Made by a program: the position numbers and the translations under genes. Below, piece by piece: positions 17,907-28,208 of a DNA stretch of 64,000 nucleotides; position 1 is the stretch's first letter; every line of letters begins with the position of its first letter. The stretch is from contig NZ_CP048877.1 in NCBI RefSeq assembly GCF_011207455.1, positions 240,576 to 304,575 of the forward strand, written 5' to 3'. This DNA is from Thermosulfuriphilus ammonigenes. GTDB taxonomy: Bacteria; Desulfobacterota; Thermodesulfobacteria; Thermodesulfobacteriales; ST65. The notes under the pieces are model-generated. The model had not been told where the DNA came from, made no database searches, and saw nothing but the letters and a program-made list of their open reading frames with translations.

Positions 17907-17961
17907 AGATTAAAGTTAAAGGCCGAAAGAGTTTTTTTCTCTTCTCTGAAGGGAGGAAGTT

Positions 17962-19266
17962 ATGATTCACAGTCAGGCCGAGACTATGAGTCGAGAAGAT
18001 CTAAGGGCCCTTCAGGCCCGCAGGCTACGGGAGACAGTAGAAAGAGTCTATCATCTGGTCCCTTTTTACCGGCGTAAGCTGGAGGAGGCGGGGGTAAGAC
18101 CGGAGGATATCCGTTCGGTAGATGACCTAAGACGCCTTCCCTTTACCCTGAAACAGGATCTCCGAGATCACTACCCCTTCGGTCTCTTCGCCACTCCCCT
18201 GGAGCAGGTGATTCGGATCCATTCCTCTTCGGGGACCACCGGCAAGCCCACAGTGGTGGGATACACGGCCCATGACCTTGAGGTTTGGACAGAGGTGATG
18301 GCCCGCAGCCTGGTGATGGGTGGAGTGACCGCCGCTGACGTGGTTCACAACGCCTATGGCTACGGATTGTTTACCGGAGGCCTGGGTTTTCACTACGGAG
18401 CCGAAAGATTAGGGGCGGCCGTTGTCCCTTCAAGCGGAGGGTTCACGAAACGCCAGCTTATGCTCATGAAAGACTTCGGGGCCACCGTCCTCTGTTCCAC
18501 CCCCTCCTTTGCCCTTCATTTGGCTGAGGTGGCCAAGGAGGAAGGCTACGATATCAAGAAGGATTTCCGTCTGCGGGTAGGCTTTTTTGGGGCTGAACCG
18601 GCCTCAGAAGGCCTGCGTCAGGCGGTACGGGAGGCCTGGGGAATTCACTATGTAGAGGCCTACGGCCTTTCAGAAATTATTGGTCCCGGGGTGGCCGCCT
18701 CCTGCCCCCACGGAGGGCTGCACGTCTTTGAGGATCATTTTATCCCTGAAATTATTGATCCAGAAACCGGTGAAGTCTTGCCAGAAGGTCAGGAAGGAGA
18801 GCTGGTCATCACCCCGATCACCAAACAGGCCCTGCCCCTGCTCCGGTATCGCACCAAGGACATCTCCCGACTCTATTACGCCCCCTGTCCCTGCGGCCGG
18901 ACCATCGTCCGCATGGAGACCATCAAAGGCCGCACCGACGACATGCTGATTGTCAACGGCGTCAATGTCTTTCCCTCTCAGGTAGAACACGTCCTGACCC
19001 AGGTCGAAGGGGTCACCCCCAACTATGTTATTGTCCTGGACAAAAAAGGCGTTTTAGACAAACTTGAAGTCTGGGTAGAGGTGGACGAAAACGTCTTTAC
19101 TGACGCTGTGGGTGGCCTGGAGGAGCTTAAACGCCGGCTGGAACAGGAGCTCCTCAACAACCTCTACATAAATGCCAAGGTCAAACTGGTGGAGCCCAAG
19201 ACCCTGGAAAGGAGCATGGGTAAGGCGAAAAGGATCGTTGACCGACGGGAACTTATCCAAAAATAG
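17962..19266 (+). CDS. paaK: Phenylacetate-CoA ligase
   Basis: A 434-residue cytosolic adenylate-forming enzyme of the PaaK group. The P-loop [15 protein letters not shown], the acyl-adenylate motif [23 protein letters not shown], the hinge GRTDDMLI and the C-terminal GKAKRIVD carrying the catalytic lysine are all intact. The length is normal. An ACT-domain gene follows 13 nt later, an arrangement common in archaea and sulfate reducers, where indolepyruvate oxidoreductase genes often join in; none are seen here. The acid could be phenylacetate or another aryl acid made from aromatic amino acids. Confidence 0.92.
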   Translation: MIHSQAETMSREDLRALQARRLRETVERVYHLVPFYRRKLEEAGVRPEDIRSVDDLRRLPFTLKQDLRDHYPFGLFATPLEQVIRIHSSSGTTGKPTVVGYTAHDLEVWTEVMARSLVMGGVTAADVVHNAYGYGLFTGGLGFHYGAERLGAAVVPSSGGFTKRQLMLMKDFGATVLCSTPSFALHLAEVAKEEGYDIKKDFRLRVGFFGAEPASEGLRQAVREAWGIHYVEAYGLSEIIGPGVAASCPHGGLHVFEDHFIPEIIDPETGEVLPEGQEGELVITPITKQALPLLRYRTKDISRLYYAPCPCGRTIVRMETIKGRTDDMLIVNGVNVFPSQVEHVLTQVEGVTPNYVIVLDKKGVLDKLEVWVEVDENVFTDAVGGLEELKRRLEQELLNNLYINAKVKLVEPKTLERSMGKAKRIVDRRELIQK

Positions 19267-19279
19267 ACAGGGAGGCCGT

Positions 19280-19732
19280 ATGTCTGAACTTCGTAAGCGT
19301 TATGCCATTAAGCAACTTTCCATCTTTCTGGAGAACCGCAAAGGCCGGCTTCTTGAAGTCACTGAGGTGCTTTTTAAGGCCGCCGTCAACATTCGGGCCC
19401 TTTCTTTGGCCGAAAGTGCCGAGTTTGGCATCCTTCGCCTGGTAGTCAACAACCCCGAAAAGGCCAAGAATCTGCTGGCCTCCTCGGGCTTTACCGTCAA
19501 ACAACAGGACGTCTTTGCCGTAGAGGTAGACGACAAACCAGGATCGTTCTATCAAGTGGTCAAGCTTCTGGCCGGAGCAGATATCAACATTGATTACACT
19601 TATGCCTTTGTGGGTAATTCTGACCGGGCCATTCTCATCTTCAAGGTGCCGGAGGCCAAGTTTGATGCCGCTCTGGAGGCTATCTCCCAAGGGGGCATCA
19701 AGTTGGTAGAACCTATCTTTTTCTACGATTAG
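19280..19732 (+). CDS. Tandem ACT-domain protein
   Basis: A 150-residue protein made of two ACT domains (about 1-70 and 72-145). They begin QLSIFLENRKGRLLEV and FAVEVDDKPGSFYQV and include the conserved NIDYTYAFV. It has no catalytic domain, so it is probably an amino-acid-binding regulator. It follows paaK by 13 nt with GGAGG in front of its start, and may sense aromatic amino acids for that ligase. Longer in-frame reading from 19172 overlaps paaK and is not used. Its 3' end overlaps the convergent gene at 19713 by 20 nt. Confidence 0.85.
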   Translation: MSELRKRYAIKQLSIFLENRKGRLLEVTEVLFKAAVNIRALSLAESAEFGILRLVVNNPEKAKNLLASSGFTVKQQDVFAVEVDDKPGSFYQVVKLLAGADINIDYTYAFVGNSDRAILIFKVPEAKFDAALEAISQGGIKLVEPIFFYD

Positions 19733-20414
19733 TCTCTGAGGCTTTAGTAAGGCTATTTACGGCTTCTTTAGGAGATAAAGGTCCCCCCTGGGGGAGGATC
19801 ACCAAAAAGGAAACATCACCCTGGGGCCCGCGGACTGTCGAGAGAAAACCACGATGGGCTTTTATTAGATGGGCAGCATAGCTCAGAAGACCTGGAAATG
19901 GCTGTCCAGCAGGACGGAAAAGGGGTGGCCTTATTCCTCCTCCCTCTTTAGAGCAGACGAAACAGCCGGTATAGGTACTAATGAAGACAAGGGCCTGAGA
20001 ATCTCTCCGTTCAAGACAGATTCTCATGTGGGCTCCGGGAACAGCCTCCATGGCCGAAAGCAAAAGGGCCACCAGGGCTGATTCTAAGGCCTGTCTGTCG
20101 GCATCAACAAGTATATCCTCTCTTAGAGAACAAATGATGTAGTGTCCTCCCCGACGGGCCAAGTCCCCCAAGATGTCTAGGACTCCCTTTAAGACCTCAC
20201 TCAAAGGAATGGGGCTTTTGGCCTCAGTTTTAAAGGAGAGTTGGGTGTAGCGAAGAAGGGTCTCTAGCTCCAGATTGACTATCTCGGCCTCTTTAAGGAC
20301 GGATTTAAGAAGTCTGCCGCTGGCACCGGTAAATCTTATCCGGGAAATCAGTCGAGAAAAGAGGACTCCAGCCCTCTCAGACGGGGAAACCTGCGGAGAG
20401 GATCTTGAAACCAT
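19713..20414 (-). CDS. Degenerate histidine kinase-like protein
   Basis: A 233-residue soluble protein resembling the DHp and ATPase halves of a histidine kinase but lacking the key residues. There is no H-box: the expected helix reads SERAGVLFSRLISRI. The N-box equivalent ALVALLLSAMEAVPG has Ser where the Mg-binding Asn should be, and no clear DxGxG is seen before the final PGLLSYAAHLIKAHRG helix. It may be a non-catalytic dimerising partner or a decaying gene. The start at 20414 is chosen for GGAGGTG five bases upstream; 20453 is an alternative. It is divergent from corA and convergent with the ACT gene. Confidence 0.6.
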   Translation of the reverse strand: MVSRSSPQVSPSERAGVLFSRLISRIRFTGASGRLLKSVLKEAEIVNLELETLLRYTQLSFKTEAKSPIPLSEVLKGVLDILGDLARRGGHYIICSLREDILVDADRQALESALVALLLSAMEAVPGAHMRICLERRDSQALVFISTYTGCFVCSKEGGGIRPPLFRPAGQPFPGLLSYAAHLIKAHRGFLSTVRGPQGDVSFLVILPQGGPLSPKEAVNSLTKASETNRRKR

Positions 20415-20652
20415 TTCCCACCTCCATTGGTTTACCCCCCTTAGCTCCCCCACAGATCAGGGTGCGGGAAAATAAGGCAAAAGTCAAGCGATAGTTGAGG
20501 CCTATTGGCTATTTTTGTGGGTCTGGGAGTTTTTATAAAGATCTCTCTCCGGGCCTCAAGAGACCACTTTTCTTGACCGTCTATAATGCTCATGGTAAAG
20601 ATCTCCAGTCTTTTGGCAAAATGGAGCCAAAAAGTGGATAAAGAGAGCCCCG

Positions 20653-21582
20653 GTGCTGCGACTCTATCAGGTAATAAATGGAGAAATAAGGCCTATTCAG
20701 GCCCTAGAGAAAGGGTGCTGGGTCAATCTGGTATCCCCCTCAGAAGACGAGCTTCTTTTTGTCCAGAGAGAGCTTAAAGTTCTGCCGGAATTTCTTCGTT
20801 ACCCTCTTGATGAGGAAGAAACCTCTCGAGTTGAAGTCGAAGAGGATCAAGTCCTAATTATTATTAAAGTCCCCGATGCCCGGATGGAAAATGACGTTAT
20901 TCGCTACGAGACCATCCCTATCGGGATTATCCTCACCGAGGAGGCCTTCATCACCGTCTGTCTTAAGGAGTCTCCCGTCTTTGAAGAAATGGTCTCCGGT
21001 CGACATCGCATTCTTATCCAGAATGCCGCCCAGTTTGTCTTTGCCTTCTTTCTTAAAGTAGCTGGTCTTTATCTCCGGTACCTGAGACTAATAGACAGAC
21101 TGATCAACGACTACGAGCAGGAACTCCACCGCTCTATGCGCAACAAAGAACTCATCAAACTCCTTAATCTGGAAAAGAGTCTGGTTTATTTTAACACCTC
21201 TCTTCGGTCTAATGATCTAGTAATGACCAGACTTCAAAGCGGCCGTTTTTTGCGGCTCACCGATGAGGATCTGGAACTCCTGGAGGATGCCCAGATTGAA
21301 AACCGCCAGGCCATCGAGATGGCCAAGATCTTCAGTGACATTCTCTCCGGCACCATGGATGCTTATGCCTCGGTGATCTCTAACAATCTCAACATTGTTA
21401 TGAAGTTTCTGACGGCGGTGACTATAGTCCTCATGTTCCCCAACCTTGTAGCCAGTATTTACGGAATGAATGTCCATCTTCCTCTCCAGGATTCCCCTTA
21501 TGCCTTTGTCATCGTCATGGGATTTGCCTTTGCTCTTTCCACCCTGGTGGTGGCCATTTTTATCAAAAAACGGCTTTTCTGA
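20653..21582 (+). CDS. corA: CorA-family magnesium/metal ion channel
   Basis: A 309-residue protein with a long charged alpha-helical cytosolic domain, then two membrane helices at about 247-268 and 281-303. The first membrane helix ends in the diagnostic YGMN motif (YGMNVHLP). Pentameric CorA channels import Mg2+, Co2+ or Ni2+. The start is GTG at 20653 with only a weak site (AGAG) before it; no better start exists in frame. It is followed nine bases later by cobU, so co-transcription with the cob genes could link cobalt uptake to cobalamin synthesis, but this is inference. Confidence 0.9.
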   Translation: MLRLYQVINGEIRPIQALEKGCWVNLVSPSEDELLFVQRELKVLPEFLRYPLDEEETSRVEVEEDQVLIIIKVPDARMENDVIRYETIPIGIILTEEAFITVCLKESPVFEEMVSGRHRILIQNAAQFVFAFFLKVAGLYLRYLRLIDRLINDYEQELHRSMRNKELIKLLNLEKSLVYFNTSLRSNDLVMTRLQSGRFLRLTDEDLELLEDAQIENRQAIEMAKIFSDILSGTMDAYASVISNNLNIVMKFLTAVTIVLMFPNLVASIYGMNVHLPLQDSPYAFVIVMGFAFALSTLVVAIFIKKRLF

Positions 21583-21590
21583 GGTCTGCT

Positions 21591-22121
21591 GTGGAGTTGA
21601 CCTTGGTCCTGGGAGGCCTCTCCTCTGGCAAAACAGCCCTGGCCCTTTCCCTGGCCCAAAGATTCATCCCCCCTAGAGTCTATATTGGTACAGCCGAACC
21701 AATAGACCAAGAAATGGCCCAAAAGATCGCCCAACATCGAGCCGAACGGGACGAAAGCTGGCAGACCGTGGAGGCTCCTTTAGAACTAGGCCGGGCCTTA
21801 AGGGAAAGTGATAAAAAAGAAATCAGTCTGATATTAGTGGATGGTCTTGGGGTTTGGCTGGGAAATTTATTCGCCAAAAAGATAGATTATCAAAAATATA
21901 TAATTGAATTTCTAGACACCCTGTCTTTTGTTGAGACTCCTCTGATAATAGTTTCGGAAGAGGTTGGTCTCGGAGGGATAAGTCCTTCTCCAGAGGTAAG
22001 GCGCTGGGGGGAGGCCCTCGGAAAACTCAACCAGGCCCTGGCTGAACGGGCCAAACGGGTGGCTTTAGTGGTAGCCGGGTTTCCCCTCTGGCTTAAGGGA
22101 GGAGATTATGAGCCTTCTTGA
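21591..22121 (+). CDS. cobU: Adenosylcobinamide kinase / adenosylcobinamide-phosphate guanylyltransferase
   Basis: A 176-residue protein from a GTG start (GAGG six bases upstream). The P-loop GGLSSGKT at residues 8-15, [12 protein letters not shown], the guanylylated-histidine region [15 protein letters not shown] and the Walker B-like [13 protein letters not shown] are those of CobU/CobP. It phosphorylates adenosylcobinamide, then makes adenosylcobinamide-GDP for CobS. The end overlaps cobT by 14 nt, so the two are probably coupled in translation. Confidence 0.92.
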   Translation: MELTLVLGGLSSGKTALALSLAQRFIPPRVYIGTAEPIDQEMAQKIAQHRAERDESWQTVEAPLELGRALRESDKKEISLILVDGLGVWLGNLFAKKIDYQKYIIEFLDTLSFVETPLIIVSEEVGLGGISPSPEVRRWGEALGKLNQALAERAKRVALVVAGFPLWLKGGDYEPS

Positions 22122-23184
22122 AAAAACGATTAAGTCCATTGAGCCCGTTAATAGCCAGCTGGAACGGAAAGCTCAGCAACATCTTGACAACCTCACCAAG
22201 CCTCGGGGTAGCCTGGGGCGTCTGGAGGAGTTTGCCCGCCGTTACTGTAGCATTATCGGAGATCTTGATCCTCCTTATCCCCGCAAGGTGATCTGTGTCT
22301 TTGCTGGAGATCACGGGGTGGCCGAAGAGGGGGTTAGCGCATTCCCCAAAGAGGTCACCTTTCAGATGGTCCGGAACTTCCTCTCTGGGGGGGCGGGAAT
22401 CAATGTCTTGGCCCGACACGTGGGGGCTGAGGTTCGAGTAGTGGATATCGGAGTTGACCACGACCTTTCAGGTCTCCCGGGCCTTATCCTTCGCAAGGTT
22501 GCCTGGGGTACGGCAAATTTCACCAAAGGGCCAGCCATGACCAGGGAACAGGCTATTGCGGCCATTGAAGTTGGTATCGAAATAGCCCGGGAAATGGTTG
22601 CCTCCGGCTTCCGTCTTCTTGGCACCGGCGAGATGGGAATCGCCAACACCACGCCGGCAAGTGCCATTACCGCTGTACTTTGTTCCGAGTCTCCGGAGAC
22701 GGTTACCGGCCGGGGAACAGGGATAGATCAGAAGGCCTGGCAAAAGAAGGTAGAGGTCATCAGGGCGGGCATCGCCCTTAATCAGCCGGACCCGACAGAC
22801 CCCATCGACGTTTTGGCCAAGGTAGGTGGGTTTGAGATCGGCGGCATCTGTGGCTTTATCCTTGGCGCGGCCGCTCAGGGGTGTCCGGTGGTTCTTGATG
22901 GCTTTATCAGTTCGGCCGGGGCCCTGGTAGCCTACAGACTAGCTCCTCAGGTAAGCCAGTATCTTTTTGCCGGTCACTGTTCCGTGGAGCAGGGACACCG
23001 AGTTCAACTTTCCCACATGGGCCTGTCCCCCATCATTGATCTTAACCTTCGTCTGGGAGAAGGCACCGGCGCAGCGTTGGCCATGGGCCTCATTGAGGCC
23101 GGGCTCAAAATTTACAAAGAAATGGCCACCTTCTCTGGTGCCGGGGTTTCACCTGGAAGCGAGGCCGAAGACATGGGGCCATGA
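22108..23184 (+). CDS. cobT: Nicotinate-nucleotide--dimethylbenzimidazole phosphoribosyltransferase
   Basis: A 358-residue cytosolic enzyme that activates the lower-ligand base (dimethylbenzimidazole or a related benzimidazole) to alpha-ribazole-5'-phosphate. Conserved parts include [44 protein letters not shown] and the catalytic-Glu region [12 protein letters not shown] near the C-terminus. The length is normal. The 3' end overlaps the cobS start by four bases. Confidence 0.95.
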   Translation: MSLLEKTIKSIEPVNSQLERKAQQHLDNLTKPRGSLGRLEEFARRYCSIIGDLDPPYPRKVICVFAGDHGVAEEGVSAFPKEVTFQMVRNFLSGGAGINVLARHVGAEVRVVDIGVDHDLSGLPGLILRKVAWGTANFTKGPAMTREQAIAAIEVGIEIAREMVASGFRLLGTGEMGIANTTPASAITAVLCSESPETVTGRGTGIDQKAWQKKVEVIRAGIALNQPDPTDPIDVLAKVGGFEIGGICGFILGAAAQGCPVVLDGFISSAGALVAYRLAPQVSQYLFAGHCSVEQGHRVQLSHMGLSPIIDLNLRLGEGTGAALAMGLIEAGLKIYKEMATFSGAGVSPGSEAEDMGP

Positions 23185-23927
23185 GGAGCCTCCTTTTAGC
23201 CCTGCAGTTCCTGACCATCTTTTCCCTAAAAAAAGACCTCTCTCCCCGTTCAGCCAGCGAGATGGCTTGGTCCCAGGCCTTTTTTCCCCTGGTGGGAGGG
23301 CTGTTAGGAGGGATTTTGGCCGCTACGGCCTGGGGGGCCTCGAATCTTTTCCCTTCTTCTATTTCAGCCGTCTTGGTCTTAACCCTTCACTTTCTCCTTA
23401 CCCGAGGGCTCCATGTAGATGGCCTGGCGGATAGTGCTGACGGTTTGATGGGCGGAAGCGACCGAGAAAGGGTCTTAAAGATTATGAAAGACAGCCGGAC
23501 TGGGGCCATGGGGGTCTCCAGTGTGGTCTTGATGTTTTTGATCAAATTTGCTGCCCTAGAAGTTATAATCTCCCGGAAGATATTTTGGGGAATCGTAGCC
23601 GGGCCCATAATTGCCCGGGTGGCTCCGGGAGTATTCTCAGCTATCCTCCCCTATGCTCGCAGCCAAGGTCTGGCTAAAGAAATGGTTTCCCAGGGAAGAT
23701 GGAGCATTGCTCTGGTGGCCCTTTCTCTGGGGGTAGGGGCCCTTTTTCTTTTCCTCCCGCTCCAAGAATTACTTCTCCTGTTTGTGGCTACCCTTCTCCT
23801 GTGGAGCCTTCTTATCTATTACTACTGGCTACGTCTTGGGGGAGTCACTGGAGATCTTCTAGGAGCCACTATAGAACTTACTGAGTCGTTGGTTTGGACT
23901 ATTATCTGCTGCAACTTAACTAGATAA
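23181..23927 (+). CDS. cobS: Adenosylcobinamide-GDP ribazoletransferase (cobalamin synthase)
   Basis: A 248-residue polytopic membrane protein with six to seven hydrophobic segments. The metal-binding signature [17 protein letters not shown] is close to the canonical GGLHLDGLADTADG. It joins adenosylcobinamide-GDP with alpha-ribazole (or its phosphate) in the inner membrane. It is the last gene of the corA-cobU-cobT-cobS run; the gap to HU contains a separate promoter. Confidence 0.93.
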   Translation: MRSLLLALQFLTIFSLKKDLSPRSASEMAWSQAFFPLVGGLLGGILAATAWGASNLFPSSISAVLVLTLHFLLTRGLHVDGLADSADGLMGGSDRERVLKIMKDSRTGAMGVSSVVLMFLIKFAALEVIISRKIFWGIVAGPIIARVAPGVFSAILPYARSQGLAKEMVSQGRWSIALVALSLGVGALFLFLPLQELLLLFVATLLLWSLLIYYYWLRLGGVTGDLLGATIELTESLVWTIICCNLTR

Positions 23928-23945
23928 ATTATCGCCATTTTTTGT

Positions 23946-23973
23946 TTGACTGAAAAAGATAAAATGCTAAGAT
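23946..23973 (+). promoter_or_regulatory. Sigma-70-type promoter for the HU gene
   Basis: TTGACT at 23946-23951 and TAAGAT at 23968-23973 are separated by 16 bp. Transcription would start about 85 nt before the HU start, leaving an AT-rich leader. Confidence 0.6.
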
Positions 23974-24064
23974 GGCTTCGTTTTTAAGGAAAAAATAATA
24001 TTTGGTTTCTTTCTTAAATCCGGGGGTTTTAAAACCAGCTTTTTTAAAGAAGGAGGTAGATTTT

Positions 24065-24328
24065 ATGAATAAGGCGGAACTAGTAGAAAAAATGGCCCAA
24101 TTGGCTGATGTCTCCAAGGCCACGGCAGAAAGATCCTTAAACGCCTTTATGGAAGCCGTTACCGAGGCCCTCAAGTCTGGAGAGAAGGTCACTCTCGTTG
24201 GTTTTGGAACCTTTATGGTAGCCGAAAGGGCAGCCCGAACAGGACGTAACCCCCAGACCGGTGAGAAGATTGAAATCCCTGCCCGGAAGGTGGTTAAGTT
24301 CAAGCCCGGTAGCAAGCTGACTTTGTAA
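24065..24328 (+). CDS. hup: HU-family DNA-binding protein
   Basis: An 87-residue basic protein with the HU fold. [12 protein letters not shown] forms the helical base; [19 protein letters not shown] and [14 protein letters not shown] form the DNA-binding beta arms. The start at 24065 is set by AAGGAGG nine bases upstream; the open frame from 24002 is longer but has no site. It compacts and bends DNA as a dimer. It has its own promoter and a strong terminator. Confidence 0.96.
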   Translation: MNKAELVEKMAQLADVSKATAERSLNAFMEAVTEALKSGEKVTLVGFGTFMVAERAARTGRNPQTGEKIEIPARKVVKFKPGSKLTL

Positions 24329-24380
24329 AAGTGTCTTTTAGAAAGACGCTTATCGAAAAAAGTTTTCCTCCTCGATCAAA

Positions 24381-24416
24381 AAGAAAGGGACGCCTAGGCG
24401 TCCCTTTCTTTTTTTC
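24381..24416 (+). terminator. Strong rho-independent terminator after HU
   Basis: A perfect 14 bp inverted repeat (AAGAAAGGGACGCC / GGCGTCCCTTTCTT) with a two-base centre, followed by TTTTTT. Confidence 0.92.
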
Positions 24417-24604
24417 GTCTCCCAAACAGAAAAAAATCTTGGTTAAAAAGGTAAATTTCTGGAAAATCTTAGAATTTTTGGAAAAAGAATTTTGCTTTTT
24501 ATCTAAGCACCATAAATATCTTAACAAAGATTCTCCAATCTTTTATAAAAGAGCTAAATTATAAGCCATTGCTAGCTGGCTAATCTTCTCTTTGATAATC
24601 CTTC

Positions 24605-24633
24605 TTGACAACAATAAAGCTGAGGAGTAAAAG
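24605..24633 (+). promoter_or_regulatory. Promoter for the DUF465-ilvBNC operon
   Basis: A consensus TTGACA (24605-24610) and TAAAAG (24628-24633) are 17 bp apart, about 30 bp before the DUF465 start. The 170 bp between the HU terminator and this promoter are AT-rich and hold no recognisable gene; no T-box or leader peptide is evident. Confidence 0.6.
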
Positions 24634-24660
24634 GCTAATTTCATTAATAAGGAGTGCCAT

Positions 24661-24894
24661 ATGATAATAGACAAAGACAAAGAACTCATTGCCCAGTGGA
24701 TAGATAAAGACCCCGAACTCCGCAAATATTATGAAGAACATCAGCGATTGGAGGAACAAATAGAGGAGTTTGTCCGCCGACCATATTTAACTACCGAGGA
24801 GGAGATAGAAAAGAAAAGACTTCAGAAAATGAAGCTTGCCGTCAAGGACAAAATACTGGAAATCCTTGAAAAATATCGAAAGGTAGGTGGCTAA
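24661..24894 (+). CDS. DUF465/YdcH-like small helical protein
   Basis: A 77-residue highly charged coiled-coil protein ([21 protein letters not shown], then [20 protein letters not shown]). The helix-turn-helix hairpin with a Lys-rich L-x-x-x-K-L-x-x-K-D second helix is typical of the DUF465 (YdcH) family, which has no firm function. AAGGAG precedes the ATG. It lies five bases before ilvB and is probably the first gene of that operon. Confidence 0.75.
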   Translation: MIIDKDKELIAQWIDKDPELRKYYEEHQRLEEQIEEFVRRPYLTTEEEIEKKRLQKMKLAVKDKILEILEKYRKVGG

Positions 24895-24899
24895 AGACA

Positions 24900-26597
24900 A
24901 TGAAGATGACCGGTGCTAAGATGATCGTTGAGGCCCTGAAACGGGAAGGAGTGGAGGTGATTTTTGGCTATCCCGGAGGGGCCATAATTGATGTCTATGA
25001 CGAACTCTACAAAACCCCGGAGATAAGACATGTCCTTGTCCGTCACGAACAGGGAGCTACCCACGCAGCCGATGGCTATGCCCGGGCCTCAGGTAAGGTG
25101 GGAGTAGCCATTGTTACTTCCGGGCCGGGGGCAACCAATACCGTTACGGGAATAGCCACGGCCTATATGGATTCCATCCCTATTGTGGTCTTGAGTGGCC
25201 AGGTGCCCACAAAGCTCATAGGTAATGATGCCTTCCAAGAGGTGGATATTGTCGGAATCACCAGGCCTTGCACCAAGCACAACTTCTTAGTCAAAGATAT
25301 CCGGGATCTGCCCCGAATCATGAAGGAAGCCTTCTATATTGCCCGGTCAGGTAGACCAGGCCCCGTCTTGGTGGATCTACCCAAGGATATTCAGCAGGCC
25401 AAGGGCGAGTTTGACTACCCGGAGGAGATCAGACTTCGATCTTACAACCCTGTCTACAACCCCCATCCCAAGCAGGTAGAACGGGCCTATCGTTTATTGG
25501 AAAAGTCTAGTCGGCCCATCATTCTTGTTGGCGGAGGCGTCATTCACTCTGGGGCCCACGAGGCTGTAAAGGAGCTGGCTGAGCGCCTCAATCTCCCGGT
25601 GACCATGACTTTAATGGGCCTTGGCGGATTCCCAGGCACTCATGAGCAGTCCCTGGGAATGTTGGGTATGCACGGCACCTACTACGCTAACATGGCCGTG
25701 GCCAACAGTGATCTTATCTTGGCAGTGGGAGCCAGGTTTGACGATCGGGTCACCGGTAAGGTGGACGCCTTTGCCCCCATGGCCAAGATAATCCACATAG
25801 ATATTGACCCCACCTCCATTCAGAAAAACGTCAAGGTGGATGTCCCCATCGTTGGGGATTGCCGTCTGGCCATTGAGAAACTTCTGGAGATTGTCAGAGA
25901 GGTAGATCGGCCGGTCAAGGTTTGGAAGGAACAGTTCAAGGAGTGGTGGGAGCAGATCGATCTTTGGCGGCGACGCTACCCGCTTTCTTATAAGCAAGAA
26001 GAAGGGGTTATCAAACCTCAGTTCGTTATAGAAAAGCTTTATGAGCTCACCAAGGGCAGAGCGGTAATTACTACCGAGGTAGGGCAAAATCAGATGTGGA
26101 CGGCCCAGTTTTACAAATTTGACGAGCCGCGGACCCTTCTTTCATCCGGTGGTTTGGGGACCATGGGCTACGGTTTTCCTGCGGCCATTGGAGCCCAGTT
26201 TGCCCGGCCCGATCGGCTCGTTGTGGATGTCGCCGGGGATGGCTCCATCCAGATGAACATTCAAGAGCTGGCCACGGCCATGGAACAGCGCCTGCCCATA
26301 AAAATTGTCATCCTCAACAATGGCTTCCTGGGCATGGTTCGGCAGTGGCAGGAGCTCTTCTATGAGCGCCGCTACTCGGCCACCGCCTTTCAGCTAGTGC
26401 CGGATTTTGTCAAACTGGCTGAGGCCTATGGGGCTACAGGCATGAAGATTACCCACCCCGATGATGTAGAACCGGCCCTGAAGAAGGCCTTAGAGATCAA
26501 TTCCCTGGTGATTCTGGATTTTATTATCGCCCCGGAAGAAGGGGTCTTCCCTATGGTTCCGGCCGGAAAGGCCACCACGGAAATGATCCTGGTCTAA
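24900..26597 (+). CDS. ilvB: Acetolactate synthase large (catalytic) subunit
   Basis: A 565-residue ThDP- and FAD-dependent enzyme for the first common step of valine, leucine and isoleucine synthesis. The cofactor-activating Glu lies in [37 protein letters not shown] and the ThDP motif GDGSIQMN to [14 protein letters not shown] are intact. The length is normal. It is followed 11 nt later by the regulatory subunit gene and then ilvC, a standard ilvBNC order. Confidence 0.96.
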   Translation: MKMTGAKMIVEALKREGVEVIFGYPGGAIIDVYDELYKTPEIRHVLVRHEQGATHAADGYARASGKVGVAIVTSGPGATNTVTGIATAYMDSIPIVVLSGQVPTKLIGNDAFQEVDIVGITRPCTKHNFLVKDIRDLPRIMKEAFYIARSGRPGPVLVDLPKDIQQAKGEFDYPEEIRLRSYNPVYNPHPKQVERAYRLLEKSSRPIILVGGGVIHSGAHEAVKELAERLNLPVTMTLMGLGGFPGTHEQSLGMLGMHGTYYANMAVANSDLILAVGARFDDRVTGKVDAFAPMAKIIHIDIDPTSIQKNVKVDVPIVGDCRLAIEKLLEIVREVDRPVKVWKEQFKEWWEQIDLWRRRYPLSYKQEEGVIKPQFVIEKLYELTKGRAVITTEVGQNQMWTAQFYKFDEPRTLLSSGGLGTMGYGFPAAIGAQFARPDRLVVDVAGDGSIQMNIQELATAMEQRLPIKIVILNNGFLGMVRQWQELFYERRYSATAFQLVPDFVKLAEAYGATGMKITHPDDVEPALKKALEINSLVILDFIIAPEEGVFPMVPAGKATTEMILV

Positions 26598-26608
26598 AGG
26601 AGCTGGGC

Positions 26609-27103
26609 ATGGAAAAAAAGCACACTCTATCGGTTTTGGTTGAAAATACTCCGGGGGCCCTTTCGAGGATCACCGGGCTCTTTAGTGGCCGAGGTTTTAA
26701 CATAGACAGCCTTTGCGTGGCCGAAACCTTAGATCCCACCCTTTCTCATCTCACCTTGGTCACCCACGGTGACGACATGATCATCGAACAAATCATCAAA
26801 CAGCTCCGGCGTCTTATAGACGTCTACAGAGTAGTGGATGTCACTGGAGAAGGTGAGTTTGTAGAAAGAGAGATGGCCCTGATCAAGGTCCGGGCCGAGA
26901 AGGACACCCGGGCCGAGGTGCTCCGAATGTGTGATATCTTCCGCTGCAAGGTGGTCGATGTTAGTCCCAAGACTTATACCTTGGAGGTCACAGGTCCAGA
27001 ATCTAAGCTTAAGGCTGTCATTGAGCTTCTACGGCCTATAGGGATAAAAGAGATCGTCAGAACGGGTATCATCGCCATGCAGCGAGAAAAAAAGAGCCTC
27101 TAA
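26609..27103 (+). CDS. ilvN: Acetolactate synthase small (regulatory) subunit
   Basis: A 164-residue protein with an N-terminal ACT domain (HTLSVLVENTPGALSRITGLF, then GFNIDSLCVAETLDP) and the C-terminal domain (EMALIKVRAEKDTRAEVL) of IlvN/IlvH. It binds valine and enhances the catalytic subunit. The typical length and position between ilvB and ilvC make the call safe; GGAG lies before the ATG. Confidence 0.95.
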   Translation: MEKKHTLSVLVENTPGALSRITGLFSGRGFNIDSLCVAETLDPTLSHLTLVTHGDDMIIEQIIKQLRRLIDVYRVVDVTGEGEFVEREMALIKVRAEKDTRAEVLRMCDIFRCKVVDVSPKTYTLEVTGPESKLKAVIELLRPIGIKEIVRTGIIAMQREKKSL

Positions 27104-27115
27104 AAGGAGAGTACC

Positions 27116-28105
27116 ATGAAGATATATTATGAACAGGATGCTGATCTTTCCCTCCTTGAAGGGAAGAAGATAGCCGTCCTTGGCTTTGGTAGCCAGGGTC
27201 ATGCCCACGCCCAGAATTTAAGAGACAGCGGCCTAGAGGTTATCGTGGGCCAGAGGCCGGGCTCCAAAAACTATGAACGGGCCGTGGCCGCGGGTTTCAA
27301 GCCGGTATCGGCAGCAGAGGCCTGCGCGGCGGCAGATGTGATCGTGGTCCTGGTGCCGGATCAGGTTCAGCCAATCCTCTATGAAGAGGCCATTCGGCCT
27401 AATCTCAAACCGGGCAAGATGCTCATGTTTGCCCACGGATTCAACATCCATTTTGGTCAGATTGTTCCTCCTGAAGATATAGATGTAACTATGGTAGCCC
27501 CCAAAGGGCCCGGGCATCTGGTTCGCCGAGAATATGAACGGGGAGCCGGGGTGCCGGCTCTGGTGGCTGTCTATCAGGATGCCACCGGTAAGGCCTTGGA
27601 TAGGGCCCTTGCCTACGCCAAGGGTATCGGGGCCGCCCGGGCGGGAGTAATTGAGACCACCTTCCAGGAGGAGACCGAGACTGATCTTTTTGGAGAACAG
27701 TGTGTCCTTTGTGGGGGAGTCTCTGCCCTTATCAAGGCCGGCTTTGAGACCTTGGTCGAGGCGGGCTACCAGCCAGAGATTGCCTACTTTGAGTGCTGCC
27801 ATGAGCTAAAGCTTATCGTTGATCTTATCTACGAAGGTGGACTGGCCTTTATGCGCTATTCCATTAGTGATACTGCAGAGTATGGCGATCTCACCCGGGG
27901 CCCCAGGGTCATTGGTCCGGCGGTTAAAGAAGAGATGAAGCGTATCCTGGAGGAGATTCGCTCTGGACAATTCGCCAGGGAATGGATTTTAGAAAATCAG
28001 GCCCAGCGTCCGGTAATGAAGGCCCTCAGAAGAAGGGAGGCCGAACACCAACTAGAGGAGGTAGGAGCCAAGCTTCGGGCCATGATGCCCTGGCTGAAGA
28101 AATAA
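27116..28105 (+). CDS. ilvC: Ketol-acid reductoisomerase (class I)
   Basis: A 329-residue enzyme, the length of short class I KARI. The Rossmann motif [19 protein letters not shown] is followed by the loop GQRPGSKNY, whose serine favours NADPH over [37 protein letters not shown] and the acidic metal ligands in [10 protein letters not shown] are present. It reduces and isomerises acetolactate and acetohydroxybutyrate. It ends the ilv part of the run, with a terminator behind it. Confidence 0.97.
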   Translation: MKIYYEQDADLSLLEGKKIAVLGFGSQGHAHAQNLRDSGLEVIVGQRPGSKNYERAVAAGFKPVSAAEACAAADVIVVLVPDQVQPILYEEAIRPNLKPGKMLMFAHGFNIHFGQIVPPEDIDVTMVAPKGPGHLVRREYERGAGVPALVAVYQDATGKALDRALAYAKGIGAARAGVIETTFQEETETDLFGEQCVLCGGVSALIKAGFETLVEAGYQPEIAYFECCHELKLIVDLIYEGGLAFMRYSISDTAEYGDLTRGPRVIGPAVKEEMKRILEEIRSGQFAREWILENQAQRPVMKALRRREAEHQLEEVGAKLRAMMPWLKK

Positions 28106-28131
28106 CTTCTTTTCCTTATTTACCTTGTGGG

Positions 28132-28156
28132 AGGCGGCATTGAGCCGCCTTTTTTG
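28132..28156 (+). terminator. Rho-independent terminator after ilvC
   Basis: A seven-base stem (AGGCGGC / GCCGCCT) with loop ATTGA, followed by TTTTTT. It would reduce or stop transcription before psd. Confidence 0.88.
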
Positions 28157-28208
28157 TTATTCCCTTTAAGGATTGCCCCTTTGATCATCTTTGGATAAGA
28201 AAAGGGAC

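Noticed and set aside
19713-19732. Convergent overlap of the ACT and kinase-like genes as a regulatory antisense pair
   Set aside because: A 20-base tail overlap is common in compact genomes; nothing else suggests regulation.
15362-24064. Cobalamin riboswitch before the cob genes
   Set aside because: No B12-box or matching long leader was recognised; gaps before cobC, corA and cobU are too short or lack the pattern.
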